64,000 nucleotides of DNA from Caldalkalibacillus mannanilyticus JCM 10596 (GCF_000615945.1 NZ_BAMO01000001.1:1-64000); one strand, 5' to 3'. Shown: positions 1 through 7,887, counted from the first letter of the stretch. Numbers and translations are program-made. Notes: generated from the sequence alone by a model not told the origin.

Positions 1-69
1 TTTTTGATTGTTTTTTGCTTCGGGATGGCTTACGCTAAGGAGAGGAAATCTTTATAAGGAGGGTGATTT

Positions 70-864
70 GTGTCGCAAAAATCTCGTTTAGTTCAAATCC
101 TAGAATGGTTGAAGGTTCAACAGGAAATTAGCCTAGAAGAAATGATGAATCAATTTACTATCTCCCGTGATACAGCTAGACGAGATTTAGTCAAGCTTGA
201 ACAGCAAGGAGAAATCGTCCGAATCAAAGGTGGAGCCATTCTTTCATCACATGGCAGTCAAGTCGTACAGTACAGGAGAAGAGAGATTACGGGAGCAAAA
301 GAAAAAATCGCCCAAAAAGCCTGCACCTATATCCATGATCACGATTATCTTCTTCTGGATACTTCGACCACAGTAGAATTGACGGCTCAGTATATAACGG
401 GTAAGGGGATAACGGTAGTAACCAATTCAATAGACATTGTCAATACATTGAGTGAGCAAGTAGAGATTACCGTGTATCTTACTGGAGGAAAATTTAATCC
501 GTTTCAGCGAAATTTTGTAGGATGTCACACAGTGGAAGAGCTAAGAAAATACAAGGTAGATACATTATTTATTGGAGCCTGTGGAATTGGAGAAGAAGGC
601 TTAACCTCCCCTGATGAGGAAGAAGCTTTTGTGAAGAAAAGCATGATCCAAGCAGCTAGAAAAGTGATTGTTCTTGCAGATTATACAAAATTCGAAAAAG
701 AATTTTTTCATAAGGTTTGTGGACTGGAAGACGTGGATGTCATTATTACCGATCAAGAGCCACCTGAAAAAGTGAAACAAAAGATAGAAGAACAGCAGAT
801 TGAACTGGTTCTTATTCATCACGTGACTCAAGAAGAAATGAGGGATGAAAATGAAAAAAATTAA
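70..864 (+). CDS. DeoR-family transcriptional regulator
   Basis: This is a sugar-metabolism repressor of the DeoR type. Residues about 5-55 form the N-terminal winged helix-turn-helix, with the family pattern SRDTARRDLVKLEQQGEIVRIKGG. Residues about 75-235 form the sugar-phosphate sensor domain, including LLLDTSTT, VTNSI and the GACGIGEEG loop. The length of 264 residues is normal. The start is GTG, with an AAGGAGGG ribosome site 6 nt upstream. The gene overlaps the following IolW-like dehydrogenase by a few codons, so the two are co-transcribed and the regulator probably controls that enzyme. B. subtilis IolR, which controls inositol use, is also a DeoR protein; a link to inositol here is inference. 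Confidence 0.9.
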   Translation: MSQKSRLVQILEWLKVQQEISLEEMMNQFTISRDTARRDLVKLEQQGEIVRIKGGAILSSHGSQVVQYRRREITGAKEKIAQKACTYIHDHDYLLLDTSTTVELTAQYITGKGITVVTNSIDIVNTLSEQVEITVYLTGGKFNPFQRNFVGCHTVEELRKYKVDTLFIGACGIGEEGLTSPDEEEAFVKKSMIQAARKVIVLADYTKFEKEFFHKVCGLEDVDVIITDQEPPEKVKQKIEEQQIELVLIHHVTQEEMRDENEKN

Positions 865-1900
865 AGTAGGATTGATTGGCTATGGACTATCTGGAGCGAT
901 TTTTCATGCTCCTTTTCTCAAGGCTTCGGAAAAATATGAGATTGTTAAAGTCATGTCTTCGAATCAGGAGAAGGTACAGAAGGATTTGGGAGATGTACAG
1001 ATCGTTGATTCCTTGGAAAAAATCCTTGAAGATCAAGAGGTTGAGCTAGTAGTCATCACGACTCCCAACACCTTACATTATGACATGGCGAAGAAGAGCT
1101 TATTGCATCAGAAACATGTGATCATAGAAAAGCCAATGGTGATCGACCTAAAAGAGGGACAAGAGCTTATTCAGCTAGCCAAAGAAAAGAATGTCATGCT
1201 CAGTGCGTACCAAAATCGTCGCTGGGATGGTGATTTTTTGACCATCAAAGATTTAATCGAGAAGGGTGCTTTAGGTGAAGTATCTACCTATGAGGCACGT
1301 TATGATCGATTCCGTCCAGAGGTGCGAGATCGCTGGAGAGAAAAACCAATAGAAGGTTCTGGGATGTTGTATGACTTAGGCTCCCATCTTATTGATCAAG
1401 CCTTACATTTGTTTGGTGTCCCTCAGTTTGTCATGGCAGATGTTTTTGCTCAGAGAGAGGGCTCGGAGGTTGATGATTATTTTCATGTGGTTCTGGGATA
1501 TGAGCGACTACGTGTCATCTTGCATTCAGGCTCGATTGTGAAGGAACAGGGGGCTAAATATAAAGTTCATGGCAGCAAGGGCAGCTATATTAAATATGGC
1601 AGCGATGTACAGGAAGGTGATTTACTTAAAGGAAAAAGTCCGCTGGATGCTGATTGGGGAAGGGATCACCCAGACCAGTATGGTCACTTATTTACTGAAA
1701 AAGACGGAGAGGATCAGAAGGAGGTTGTTGAAACGCTCCCGGGTTCCTATTTGACCTATTATGAAAAAGTGCATGAGCATATTCGTCAAGGGAAGCCATG
1801 CCCAGTTCCGGCAGAAGAAGCGTTAAAAACAATTGAAATGATTCATGCTGCTTTTCAGAGCAGCAAGGAAAAAAGAGTCTTTTTTCTACATGATAAATAG
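851..1900 (+). CDS. Gfo/Idh/MocA-family oxidoreductase, IolW (scyllo-inositol dehydrogenase)-like
   Basis: This is an NAD(P)-dependent sugar or polyol dehydrogenase. The Rossmann nucleotide-binding motif GLIGYGLSGAIFHAP is at the N-terminus, the EKPM catalytic-lysine motif is near residue 95, and the C-terminal domain has YDLGSHLIDQALHLFG, which carries the family aspartate and histidine. Recalled similarity is strongest to B. subtilis IolW/YvaA (NADP-dependent scyllo-inositol dehydrogenase), including the NRRWD and RWREK stretches. There are two in-frame ATGs at 845 and 851. The GAGGG ribosome site at 840-844 is correctly spaced only for 851. It overlaps the deoR-type gene by 14 nt. The exact substrate is not provable from sequence. 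Confidence 0.85.
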   Translation: MKKIKVGLIGYGLSGAIFHAPFLKASEKYEIVKVMSSNQEKVQKDLGDVQIVDSLEKILEDQEVELVVITTPNTLHYDMAKKSLLHQKHVIIEKPMVIDLKEGQELIQLAKEKNVMLSAYQNRRWDGDFLTIKDLIEKGALGEVSTYEARYDRFRPEVRDRWREKPIEGSGMLYDLGSHLIDQALHLFGVPQFVMADVFAQREGSEVDDYFHVVLGYERLRVILHSGSIVKEQGAKYKVHGSKGSYIKYGSDVQEGDLLKGKSPLDADWGRDHPDQYGHLFTEKDGEDQKEVVETLPGSYLTYYEKVHEHIRQGKPCPVPAEEALKTIEMIHAAFQSSKEKRVFFLHDK

Positions 1901-1932
1901 TTCATGCAATACTTTTGAAAAATGGTAATAGA

Positions 1933-2000
1933 TTGAATAAACACCTCTTTTTATGGTATAGTGGATGTAACCGAAACATTACCATAAAGAAGAGGTGTTT
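1933..2000 (+). promoter_or_regulatory. sigma-A-like promoter inside a 20-bp inverted repeat
   Basis: A TTGAAT (1933-1938) and a TATAGT (1957-1962), 18 bp apart, look like a vegetative promoter for the next small gene. An inverted repeat overlies it. The left arm is 1939-1958 and the right arm 1980-2000, with 20 matching positions and one extra G in the right arm. The left arm fills the promoter spacer and the right arm holds the ribosome site of the next gene. Confidence 0.5.
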
Positions 2001-2005
2001 CTTAA

Positions 2006-2239
2006 ATGTTAAAAAGTTTTTTGGATTCACAGGTTATACCCTTTTTCATAAAAAACAAAGTTATTAATATACTATTGTTATTAATAGTTTCTATTATAAT
2101 AATGGATTATTCTCTACTGCTTGTAGATGGAACAGGGACGGTCTATATTTATATCATGCTCCCATTGCTTATATTATCAGTTATCTCGTTATCATGTAAT
2201 GTAATTAAACAAAGTAAAGGTGAAAGGAATAAAGAATAA
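2006..2239 (+). CDS. small two-TM membrane protein of unknown function
   Basis: I do not recognise this 77-residue protein. It has two hydrophobic segments, about residues 19-38 (NKVINILLLLIVSIIIMDYS) and 46-65 (VYIYIMLPLLILSVISL), and a short basic, polar tail ending KQSKGERNKE. The ATG follows an AGAGGTG ribosome site that is itself the right arm of a 20-bp inverted repeat. The coding sequence is more AT-rich than its neighbours. It stands alone between the dehydrogenase and a convergent NTF2-fold gene. The good ribosome site and membrane pattern support a real gene; no role can be given. Confidence 0.65.
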   Translation: MLKSFLDSQVIPFFIKNKVINILLLLIVSIIIMDYSLLLVDGTGTVYIYIMLPLLILSVISLSCNVIKQSKGERNKE

Positions 2240-2276
2240 TCTGAGTTTTTTTAACAGTGCTTCAATTATGATTCAA

Positions 2277-2642
2277 TTAGAAACTACTCAAATGTTCATG
2301 AATTAATTTCCATTCATCCTCACTTACTTTTACGAAGACGTTCGTGGCTCTTCCCTTGCCTGAAACAAATTTTCCATTATGATAACCTTCGTATTGATAG
2401 GTATAAAGACATGTTGCAGAATGTAGATCAGTCGTAATCCACTCTACATTAGAAGCGGAATAAATTTCATTTTGGATCATGTTCCATGAGTTTTCAAAAT
2501 ACTGTTGTATCTCACTCATGGAGGTACATGTTTTATCTGAAAACCAATAAACGGCTTTTTCGTGTAGTACTTGCGCTACGTTAGAAAAATCATGAGTATT
2601 CGTCGCTTTAATATATTGTTCTAATGCTTTTTTGTACCCCAT
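2277..2642 (-). CDS. NTF2-like (SnoaL/DUF4440-type) fold protein
   Basis: This 121-residue protein has the pattern of a small cone-shaped NTF2-like domain. An N-terminal helix pair (KKALEQYIKATNTHDFSNVA) is followed by a strand with VYWFSD, then long alternating strands ending in WKLIHEHLSS, the typical closing strand. Members of this fold act as isomerases, hydrolases or ligand-binding domains; nothing fixes the reaction here. The ATG has an excellent GAGGAGG ribosome site. It follows the membrane-anchored gene at 2661-3056 on the same strand by 18 nt, so both are probably one transcript. Confidence 0.75.
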   Translation of the reverse strand: MGYKKALEQYIKATNTHDFSNVAQVLHEKAVYWFSDKTCTSMSEIQQYFENSWNMIQNEIYSASNVEWITTDLHSATCLYTYQYEGYHNGKFVSGKGRATNVFVKVSEDEWKLIHEHLSSF

Positions 2643-2660
2643 TTTGTTTCCTCCTCAAAG

Positions 2661-3056
2661 TTAAGAATCGATGGCTGCAATTTTCCAGGTGTTTTTCCAT
2701 CTAACCAAGGTAAATATGACATTGATCTGCTCCGTTTCTGTCCAATCCGTAGCTGAAACCTCAATGACACTTTCTACTTTTGCTGTATTGTCCGTTATTT
2801 CTGTGATATGTATGTCAGTGATGGTAAAAATCAGACGTGTTTCTGTTGTAGGGTCATTTGGTAAGTCTTTCTCTAGAACGGTAAACATTTCTTCTGTTAC
2901 CGTTAGTTCGAGCCTATCCTTGTCCACTATAGAATATGCTTCTATCATTTCTTCGACAACTGAGATTGCACGTTGTTCTAAATCGGGCTTGGTATATTCC
3001 AATACGATGATTCCAAGAATAATGAGAATGATACATGTAGCTTGAATCTTTTTCAT
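2661..3056 (-). CDS. membrane-anchored small extracytoplasmic protein
   Basis: This 131-residue protein has a short basic start (MKKIQ) and one hydrophobic helix at about residues 6-20 that acts as an uncleaved signal anchor; there is no lipobox cysteine. The rest is a soluble domain of one helix (about 28-55) and several strands. It ends in the pattern VRWKNTWKIAAIDS, seen in DUF4878/NTF2-like extracytoplasmic lipoproteins. It is the first gene of a two-gene transcript with the NTF2-like protein downstream, so the pair may be two versions of the same fold. The start has an AGGAGG ribosome site. Function is unknown. Confidence 0.65.
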   Translation of the reverse strand: MKKIQATCIILIILGIIVLEYTKPDLEQRAISVVEEMIEAYSIVDKDRLELTVTEEMFTVLEKDLPNDPTTETRLIFTITDIHITEITDNTAKVESVIEVSATDWTETEQINVIFTLVRWKNTWKIAAIDS

Positions 3057-3214
3057 CTTTCCTCCTATTTCTACGAATCTCTAAAAATATCATACCATAT
3101 TTTTTTAGAGATTTTTTAAAGATTGTACAGGAAATGGTTATAGAAGAGTGAAGTCAAAGAGTCCTCATACAGATCAGAAGAATGGCAATACTAAAGCTGA
3201 AAGGAGGAGATAGC

Positions 3215-3406
3215 GTGACTAATATTGTGGATGGAATGGATGCAGCCAGATTTAAGTCGGGAAATCCTGATTATAAAAAAGCGGAGCAACGAAGAAAAGA
3301 AGAGAGAAATCAAGAGCCACTGTGCCTAAAAATCCTAAGAACGGATCATAAGGGTTGGATCATAAGTTGGTTAAGAGTGCAGCTAGCACTCTTTTTTCTT
3401 TGGTAG
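3215..3406 (+). CDS. small hydrophilic ORF, probably ending early at about 3351
   Basis: A GTG with an AAAGGAGG ribosome site opens a short, charged reading frame with DGMDAARFKSGNPDYKKAEQ and then a lysine/arginine/glutamate-rich stretch. As written, the frame runs on into the stem of a terminator hairpin, which is not expected of a real gene. If one G were missing near 3315-3316, the protein would end in ATVPKNPKNGS with a stop at 3349-3351, just before the terminator, giving 45 residues. That matches the missing-base pattern seen across this window. I do not recognise the product, and it could also be non-coding. Confidence 0.4.
   Translation: MTNIVDGMDAARFKSGNPDYKKAEQRRKEERNQEPLCLKILRTDHKGWIISWLRVQLALFFLW
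3373..3396 (+). terminator. rho-independent terminator
   Basis: An 8-bp perfect stem, AAGAGTGC with GCACTCTT, a 5-nt loop and a run of six T. It closes the short transcript that begins near 3200. Confidence 0.85.
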
Positions 3407-3447
3407 TACAATATTAATAAAAATGTAGGAATGAGGAAAAATGGGAG

Positions 3448-4371
3448 ATGACGGAAATGGTTATGTGCAGAGAAGCAATTCTGAATGGAAAAAATATACG
3501 GGTGATATTACTATTATTTTTCGTTTCTATGTTTCTTACTTCTTGTGGAGTGATTCATCAGAAAGAGGATACTGTAGTAGATCTCACCAAAGAATCACAA
3601 ATAGAATCCCCTATACAGGAATTCAAGCTAGACTATCAATTTCCTGACTCTGTTGAACTTGTTTTTTCATCTCTTGAACCAACAGAACTTGCTCTAGAAG
3701 ATGTGCGAGAGAGCTGGGAATTTATAAAATCGATCCCTTTTGGTGTTGTAGCTGGTGATTCAGTCACTCTTTCGGTCTATAAGGAAACAGATTCGAATCA
3801 TTTATGTAGCTTTGATTACGAACGGATTGTTTTACTTGAGCATAAAGGGAAGAGCTATGCATATAATGACTGCTTTTCCACCAGTATTGTAGATACTGAA
3901 CAGTCAGCAGAGCATCGTTCTATCTATTTATTAGAACATGAATACTCACATCAAGATTTATCTTTTGTTTTACAAGGAGCGGTGGAGTTAAGCGCTAATG
4001 GTCCGGGCAGAATGCTCTTTTTTTATTATGATGCGAGTCAGCAGAAGTGGTATGGCTTCGAACAGTGGGGCTCTCCTTATCTCATTGATTTGGATGGAGA
4101 TGGAAGCATTGAGCTTGTTCACCAATTTGAAGGTCTGCATCTTAATTTTCCAGATGTTACGATTTATCGCTGGGCTAACAATGGACTTGAGGTGAGTGAT
4201 TCAATTAAGAGCATTCTACAAGTCCCGCATTTTCAGCTTAGTTCTGCTCTCCTATCTGAAGAGAACAATCAATCTATTCTTCAATTGAATGCTGTGATTG
4301 ACAACGATTTTGAGCGTGGTCTGCGAGCCAAATATATGTATCAAGAGGGAAGAATAATCCGCATAGATTAA
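3448..4371 (+). CDS. putative secreted lipoprotein of unknown function
   Basis: This 307-residue protein has an N-terminal signal sequence (VILLLFFVSMF) followed by the lipobox LTSC at about residue 33, so it is likely diacylated and anchored on the outer membrane face. Residues 220-235 (LIDLDGDGSIELVHQF) contain a DxDGDGxxE loop, the FG-GAP/VCBS-like calcium-binding pattern found in secreted beta-propeller-like proteins. I do not recognise a named family. Alternative ATG starts at 3457 and 3463 would shorten the n-region, and the ribosome site (GGGAG) suits 3457 about as well. It converges with the hydrolase gene, with 3 nt between them. Confidence 0.7.
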   Translation: MTEMVMCREAILNGKNIRVILLLFFVSMFLTSCGVIHQKEDTVVDLTKESQIESPIQEFKLDYQFPDSVELVFSSLEPTELALEDVRESWEFIKSIPFGVVAGDSVTLSVYKETDSNHLCSFDYERIVLLEHKGKSYAYNDCFSTSIVDTEQSAEHRSIYLLEHEYSHQDLSFVLQGAVELSANGPGRMLFFYYDASQQKWYGFEQWGSPYLIDLDGDGSIELVHQFEGLHLNFPDVTIYRWANNGLEVSDSIKSILQVPHFQLSSALLSEENNQSILQLNAVIDNDFERGLRAKYMYQEGRIIRID

Positions 4372-4374
4372 TAC

Positions 4375-5184
4375 TTAGAGATCACAATCGCTCAAAAAAC
4401 GCTCTGCGATTTGGTTAAACTCAAGAGGAGCATCTACATTAGCGCAATGTCCTGCTCCTGCTAAAACCAATCGTTGTGAATGGGGCTCTAATTTATGGAG
4501 CTCCATTGTAGCTTCTTGAATAAGGGGAAGATCATGCTCACCTATAACGAGTAGAAGAGGATAGGGCATTGGCTTAGCCTTCTTGGTAAAAAAACGATTC
4601 ATGCCTGCCATAGCGGAAAAAGACTTTTTTGTAAAATGCTCCACTCCTTTACTAAATAGATCACGTCCTTGGTCTGTATGACATGAACCAGAAATGATAT
4701 AACGTTTGAACTTATTCATGGAAAGTAGGGTATAAAAGATCCATTTCAACCCCTCTTTTTTTTGTGCCTTCAAGACACGCTCATTGGCTTTATGAATGGA
4801 ATACCCACCGACAATCATGACTGATTTTACCCGATTGGGATAATTTTCTGCAAATGCTTGTGCTATCAGAGATCCTAAAGAAACTCCGACAAGGTGACAG
4901 GAGGGAATATCATTTTCAGCTAGCAATTGATCTAGGATCTCAGGCATATCTCTTAGTGTGACCTTAGAACCTGCAACTTGAGTTTTTCCATGACCAGGCA
5001 TATCGATTAAGATAATCTGATAGTTATGTTTAAAATGCTCTATTTGAGGTTCGAAAATCTGATGGTCAGCAAAGGCTGGATGCAACATCACGATCGTTTC
5101 TTTCTTTCTATCTCCTATCATATAGTAAGAGATTGTGGCGCTATTAAAAATGAGCTTTTTGACCTGTTTCACAGTTTCAATCAT
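4375..5184 (-). CDS. alpha/beta-fold hydrolase
   Basis: This is a cytoplasmic serine hydrolase. It shows the oxyanion strand VMLHPAF, the DMPGHGKT loop, the nucleophile elbow GVSLGS near residue 108, a late aspartate after LLLVIGEHD, and the catalytic histidine in GAGHCAN near residue 252. Substrate is unknown; the pattern resembles esterase/lactonase or MhpC-type enzymes. ATG at 5184 is chosen over the upstream in-frame ATG at 5205 because CTGGAGG is 9 nt before 5184. The start overlaps the end of the padR gene by 8 nt, showing translational coupling, so PadR probably regulates this enzyme. Confidence 0.85.
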   Translation of the reverse strand: MIETVKQVKKLIFNSATISYYMIGDRKKETIVMLHPAFADHQIFEPQIEHFKHNYQIILIDMPGHGKTQVAGSKVTLRDMPEILDQLLAENDIPSCHLVGVSLGSLIAQAFAENYPNRVKSVMIVGGYSIHKANERVLKAQKKEGLKWIFYTLLSMNKFKRYIISGSCHTDQGRDLFSKGVEHFTKKSFSAMAGMNRFFTKKAKPMPYPLLLVIGEHDLPLIQEATMELHKLEPHSQRLVLAGAGHCANVDAPLEFNQIAERFLSDCDL

Positions 5185-5729
5185 CGCACTTTTCCTCCAG
5201 TTCAAGTAATGTTTTTTTAAACCACCCCAGCATACTTTGATGGCTATGAAGCCCCATATCTAATGTTTTAAGTTGGTATTCAACTACAATCTTCAGGTGT
5301 TCGGGAATGTCTTTTTTATGGGCTTCAATAGCAGCTTCTTCAAATTCTTGAACGATGGTTTCAAGTTGATTGATGATGGCTGAAATGATCGCATATCGTT
5401 CAGTTCGTGTCATAAATCCTAAGAAAAACAATCGTGTTGTTGCATCTTGCTCTAATCGATTTGGAGCGACAGGGGAGGTCATCCAATCCATAAAATAGTT
5501 CTTACCTCGTTGGTTTATTGAATAATTTTTTTTGTTGACGACCGCCTTCAACAACTTCGTCCAATTCAATATGACCGTTATCCATCAGTTTTTTTAAGGC
5601 GGATTGAATACTCCCAAGACTAGGACTAAAAAAAGGGGATATTTTTTGTTGTAGTATTTTTTTAATATCGTACTGCGACATTTGGCGAATCATTAACAGT
5701 CCCAGAATCACAAATTCCATCATATACAC
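5177..5729 (-). CDS. PadR-family transcriptional regulator (frameshifted)
   Basis: The two halves of a PadR repressor lie in adjacent frames. The first (5729 down to about 5530) has the winged-helix start MEFVILGLLMIRQMSQYDI and HIELDEVVEGGRQQ. The second continues NYSINQRGKNYFMDW and the C-terminal coiled-coil dimerisation region. Both join into a normal 183-residue protein if the run of eight A on the coding strand (5526-5533) were seven. This is the only break in the window explained by an extra base rather than a missing one. It could be a sequencing error, a real inactivation, or slippage on A8. The gene overlaps the hydrolase downstream. Confidence 0.75.
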
Positions 5730-5731
5730 TT

Positions 5732-5773
5732 CCTAATAAGTAGTTAAACTAATTATAACATACCTAATAGGTA
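5732..5773 (-). promoter_or_regulatory. candidate PadR operator repeats
   Basis: Two copies of CCTAATARGTA lie 32 bp apart (5732-5742 and 5763-5773). The second sits inside the near-palindrome TACCTAATAGGTA (5761-5773). Both are just upstream of the padR start, where an autoregulatory operator would be expected. Binding is inferred only from position and symmetry. Confidence 0.45.
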
Positions 5774-6059
5774 CATTGGATGTTTTTTTATGAATTCCAA
5801 CAAACTACTTTAGCGAGGAAGTTTTTTCTTCTTTGGCTTTCTCAGCTTGCTCTTTTCCCGTTTGGTATGGGGAAATAGACTGGAACCCTTATATATTCTT
5901 GCCTTTGCCCTAAAATACTAGGTGAGGGGAGCACAAAGACCGAAACAGAATAAAGCGATGCTAATACAAGATAGCAATCCACAAGAAATCTCCTTTTCTC
6001 TCACATGCTAGAATCAAGATGAATGATACTAGTAAAGGTGAGGAAGGGAGATTTTAATT
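5774..6059. other. intergenic region with a possible gene remnant
   Basis: There is no complete gene between padR and the SnoaL-like gene. On the minus strand at about 5812-5892 a short open frame reads SPYQTGKEQAEKAKEEKTSS and then stops at TAG. It looks coding in composition but is cut off upstream by an in-frame stop and has no start codon or ribosome site. It may be a decayed gene end. No promoter or terminator stands out except the AAGGAAGGGAG ribosome site before 6060. Confidence 0.3.
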
Positions 6060-6428
6060 ATGAGTTCAAACAAAACGTTTTTTCAGCAATTTAATGAGGC
6101 TTTTGCCAAAGGGGATATCAATTTCATCATAGAGCATGTGACAGAGGATATTCAGTGGACGATGGTAGGGGAACCCCCTATCAAAGGAAAAGTTGAGTTC
6201 AGTAAAGCGTTAGAAACGATGGCCAACGGAGAAACACACGAATTAACGATCTCAAATATCATTACAGATGAACATACCGTTGCTGTCGATGGTATATTTA
6301 CAATGGTAAGTCAATCTGGAGATGCCAAGAGGTATGCTTTTTGTGATGTTTATCTTTTAGATACACTGGAAAATGAAAAAATAAAGCAAATGACCTCCTA
6401 CGTGATCACATTAGAAACGAATGGTTGA
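6060..6428 (+). CDS. SnoaL-like nuclear transport factor 2 family protein
   Basis: This 122-residue, single-domain NTF2-fold protein has the starting helix FFQQFNEAFAKGDINFIIEH. It is followed by DIQWTMVGEPPIKGKVEF, the conserved acidic/tryptophan strand and loop of SnoaL-like proteins, then VAVDGIFTM and the final strands YAFCDVYLL and KQMTSYVIT. The family includes polyketide cyclases, epoxide hydrolases and many stress-linked proteins without known activity. The AGGAAGGGAG ribosome site is well placed. It is a single gene, convergent with the membrane protein at 6466. Confidence 0.8.
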   Translation: MSSNKTFFQQFNEAFAKGDINFIIEHVTEDIQWTMVGEPPIKGKVEFSKALETMANGETHELTISNIITDEHTVAVDGIFTMVSQSGDAKRYAFCDVYLLDTLENEKIKQMTSYVITLETNG

Positions 6429-6465
6429 AGCGATACACTAGACACGGAACTCATTGGTTGTTCTG

Positions 6466-7077
6466 CTACCTTCGTAACAATCCTAAGAAATATCCTCCTA
6501 GGAAGATGGTTAAGATGAGAACAAAATGTATAACTACCCAACCAATAGTTCCATAGCGCAAGTATTTTCTACTCAGCGGTTTTCTTAATGACTCTGGTAT
6601 GACTTTTCCACCTATCCACTCAAAAACGAGAAGGTAAATCCACCACCAGGTGTAGGAATCCCACAAATGCCAAGTATGATGATATTGGATAAGACGTGTG
6701 TTAAGTAAAAAAAGGATTTCTAAGAACATTCCTAGGTGAACGATGACCCAATAAAAAGGAATTTTCCACAGCCATGAGCGAGGGCTGTACCTTACGCTCA
6801 GTAAAACAAGCACGGGAAAGAAGAGCGTAATGGCGGTTACTGGCATTTGCGATATCTTAGGAAACAAACGATAGGGAAAAGAGTAAAAATCTAAGCTAAC
6901 AAATAAATAACAGAGAACATTCCCAACAATAGCGCTTGCTAGAAATAATCCACCGTAGCGTTTCCAATCTAATCTTAATAGAGGGATCAGTGCCAGAATA
7001 CTGATCCCTATAGCCGTTAAAAGAATATATGTTTCTAGATTGGCTTGAATATTGATATGCTTACTCAAGATCATCAT
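6466..7077 (-). CDS. polytopic membrane protein, CBO0543-like
   Basis: This 203-residue protein has about six hydrophobic helices (approximate residues 15-35, 45-62, 80-97, 105-124, 143-158 and 175-198). It contains a tryptophan-rich motif, SYTWWWIYLLVFEWIGGK, typical of a group of Firmicutes integral membrane proteins labelled CBO0543 family, whose function is unknown. The two starting methionines are adjacent, and GAGGGATG lies immediately before them. It is a lone gene; its 3' end converges with the SnoaL-like gene. The family assignment is by recalled motif only. Confidence 0.6.
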   Translation of the reverse strand: MMILSKHINIQANLETYILLTAIGISILALIPLLRLDWKRYGGLFLASAIVGNVLCYLFVSLDFYSFPYRLFPKISQMPVTAITLFFPVLVLLSVRYSPRSWLWKIPFYWVIVHLGMFLEILFLLNTRLIQYHHTWHLWDSYTWWWIYLLVFEWIGGKVIPESLRKPLSRKYLRYGTIGWVVIHFVLILTIFLGGYFLGLLRR

Positions 7078-7218
7078 CCCTCATTTGTCCCCTTTTTGGT
7101 GTTCTGAACGAATCCCCATTTTTCCCCTATGTAGCATTCCATTTTATTTACATTTTATGTATTTAAATAGCTAAATCTTGTGCTTATCTCCTTATGCCCT
7201 CCAATGAATACCTTCTTC

Positions 7219-7254
7219 TTGACTTTTGGTTAGTATTCACTTACTATAAGTCGT
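7219..7254 (+). promoter_or_regulatory. tetR promoter with operator half-sites
   Basis: TTGACT (7219-7224) and TACTAT (7242-7247) are separated by 17 bp, a good sigma-A promoter. Transcription would begin at about 7254-7255, which is the ATG itself, and no ribosome site is visible. TTAGTA and TACTATA within the promoter match the palindrome before the next gene, so the TetR protein probably represses itself here. Confidence 0.6.
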
Positions 7255-7830
7255 ATGAAAAATAATACACATTCAGATAGTAAAAAAGGAGAAATTCTGA
7301 AGGCTGCGATTCGCCTCTTTTCCCAAAAAGGGATTGATGGGACCAGTGTCAAGGAAATTGGAATTGAAGCAGGGGTGACGGATGCAGCCCTCTATAAGCA
7401 TTTTTCCACTAAAAATGAGCTTGCTGTTGAAGTGTTTTCTTATTATTCTGGGTTCTACACTCAATTGATTGATTTTCATGCCTCACAGAAATCCCTGTCG
7501 TTTGCGAAAAAGCTGGAAAGCTTCATTCAAGATATAATCGAAAGGATGTGTGAAGACCATTTCGGTATTTTATTGTTGAATCAGCGCCATAAGGTGTTCA
7601 TGCAAATCGCGCAACAGAACCGCTTGCCTTTTACCGCTTTGTCTGAGTTCATTGCTCAGGGGGTAGAAGAAGGCGTTCTACCACAACAAGACGTACGTTT
7701 AACCGCTGTATTGTTTATGGGAGCACTTTTGAGAATAGCTGTTTTTATCGATAATCAGGTGATGACAGAGAGAGATTTGAATATGGCAGAAATTCAACAA
7801 CGATTTAAAGGTTTAATTGGGCTTTCATAG
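7255..7830 (+). CDS. TetR-family transcriptional regulator
   Basis: This 191-residue repressor has a TetR N-terminal DNA-binding domain: ILKAAIRLFSQKGIDGTSV, then the recognition helix GVTDAALYKHFSTKNEL (residues about 10-57). The C-terminal ligand-binding region is variable and helical. It is divergent from the membrane protein and 57 nt upstream of a quinone-oxidoreductase-like gene, with an operator palindrome between them, so that enzyme is its likely target. No ribosome site precedes the ATG and the promoter -10 box is only 7 nt upstream, suggesting a leaderless mRNA. Confidence 0.88.
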   Translation: MKNNTHSDSKKGEILKAAIRLFSQKGIDGTSVKEIGIEAGVTDAALYKHFSTKNELAVEVFSYYSGFYTQLIDFHASQKSLSFAKKLESFIQDIIERMCEDHFGILLLNQRHKVFMQIAQQNRLPFTALSEFIAQGVEEGVLPQQDVRLTAVLFMGALLRIAVFIDNQVMTERDLNMAEIQQRFKGLIGLS

Positions 7831-7849
7831 CCCTTTTATTAGAACTTAA

Positions 7850-7867
7850 AGTTAGTACTTACTAACT
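7850..7867 (+). promoter_or_regulatory. TetR operator palindrome
   Basis: AGTTAGTA and TACTAACT form a perfect 8-bp inverted repeat with a 2-bp centre, between tetR and the oxidoreductase gene. The core TTAGTA...TACTA also occurs in the tetR promoter, consistent with one regulator controlling both. Confidence 0.6.
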
Positions 7868-7887
7868 AAATGAAGAGGAGTGATCTT

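Noticed and set aside
2671-3045. Serine/valine-rich open frame opposite the membrane-anchored gene
   Set aside because: It is the antisense shadow of 2661-3056 with low-complexity composition and no ribosome site.
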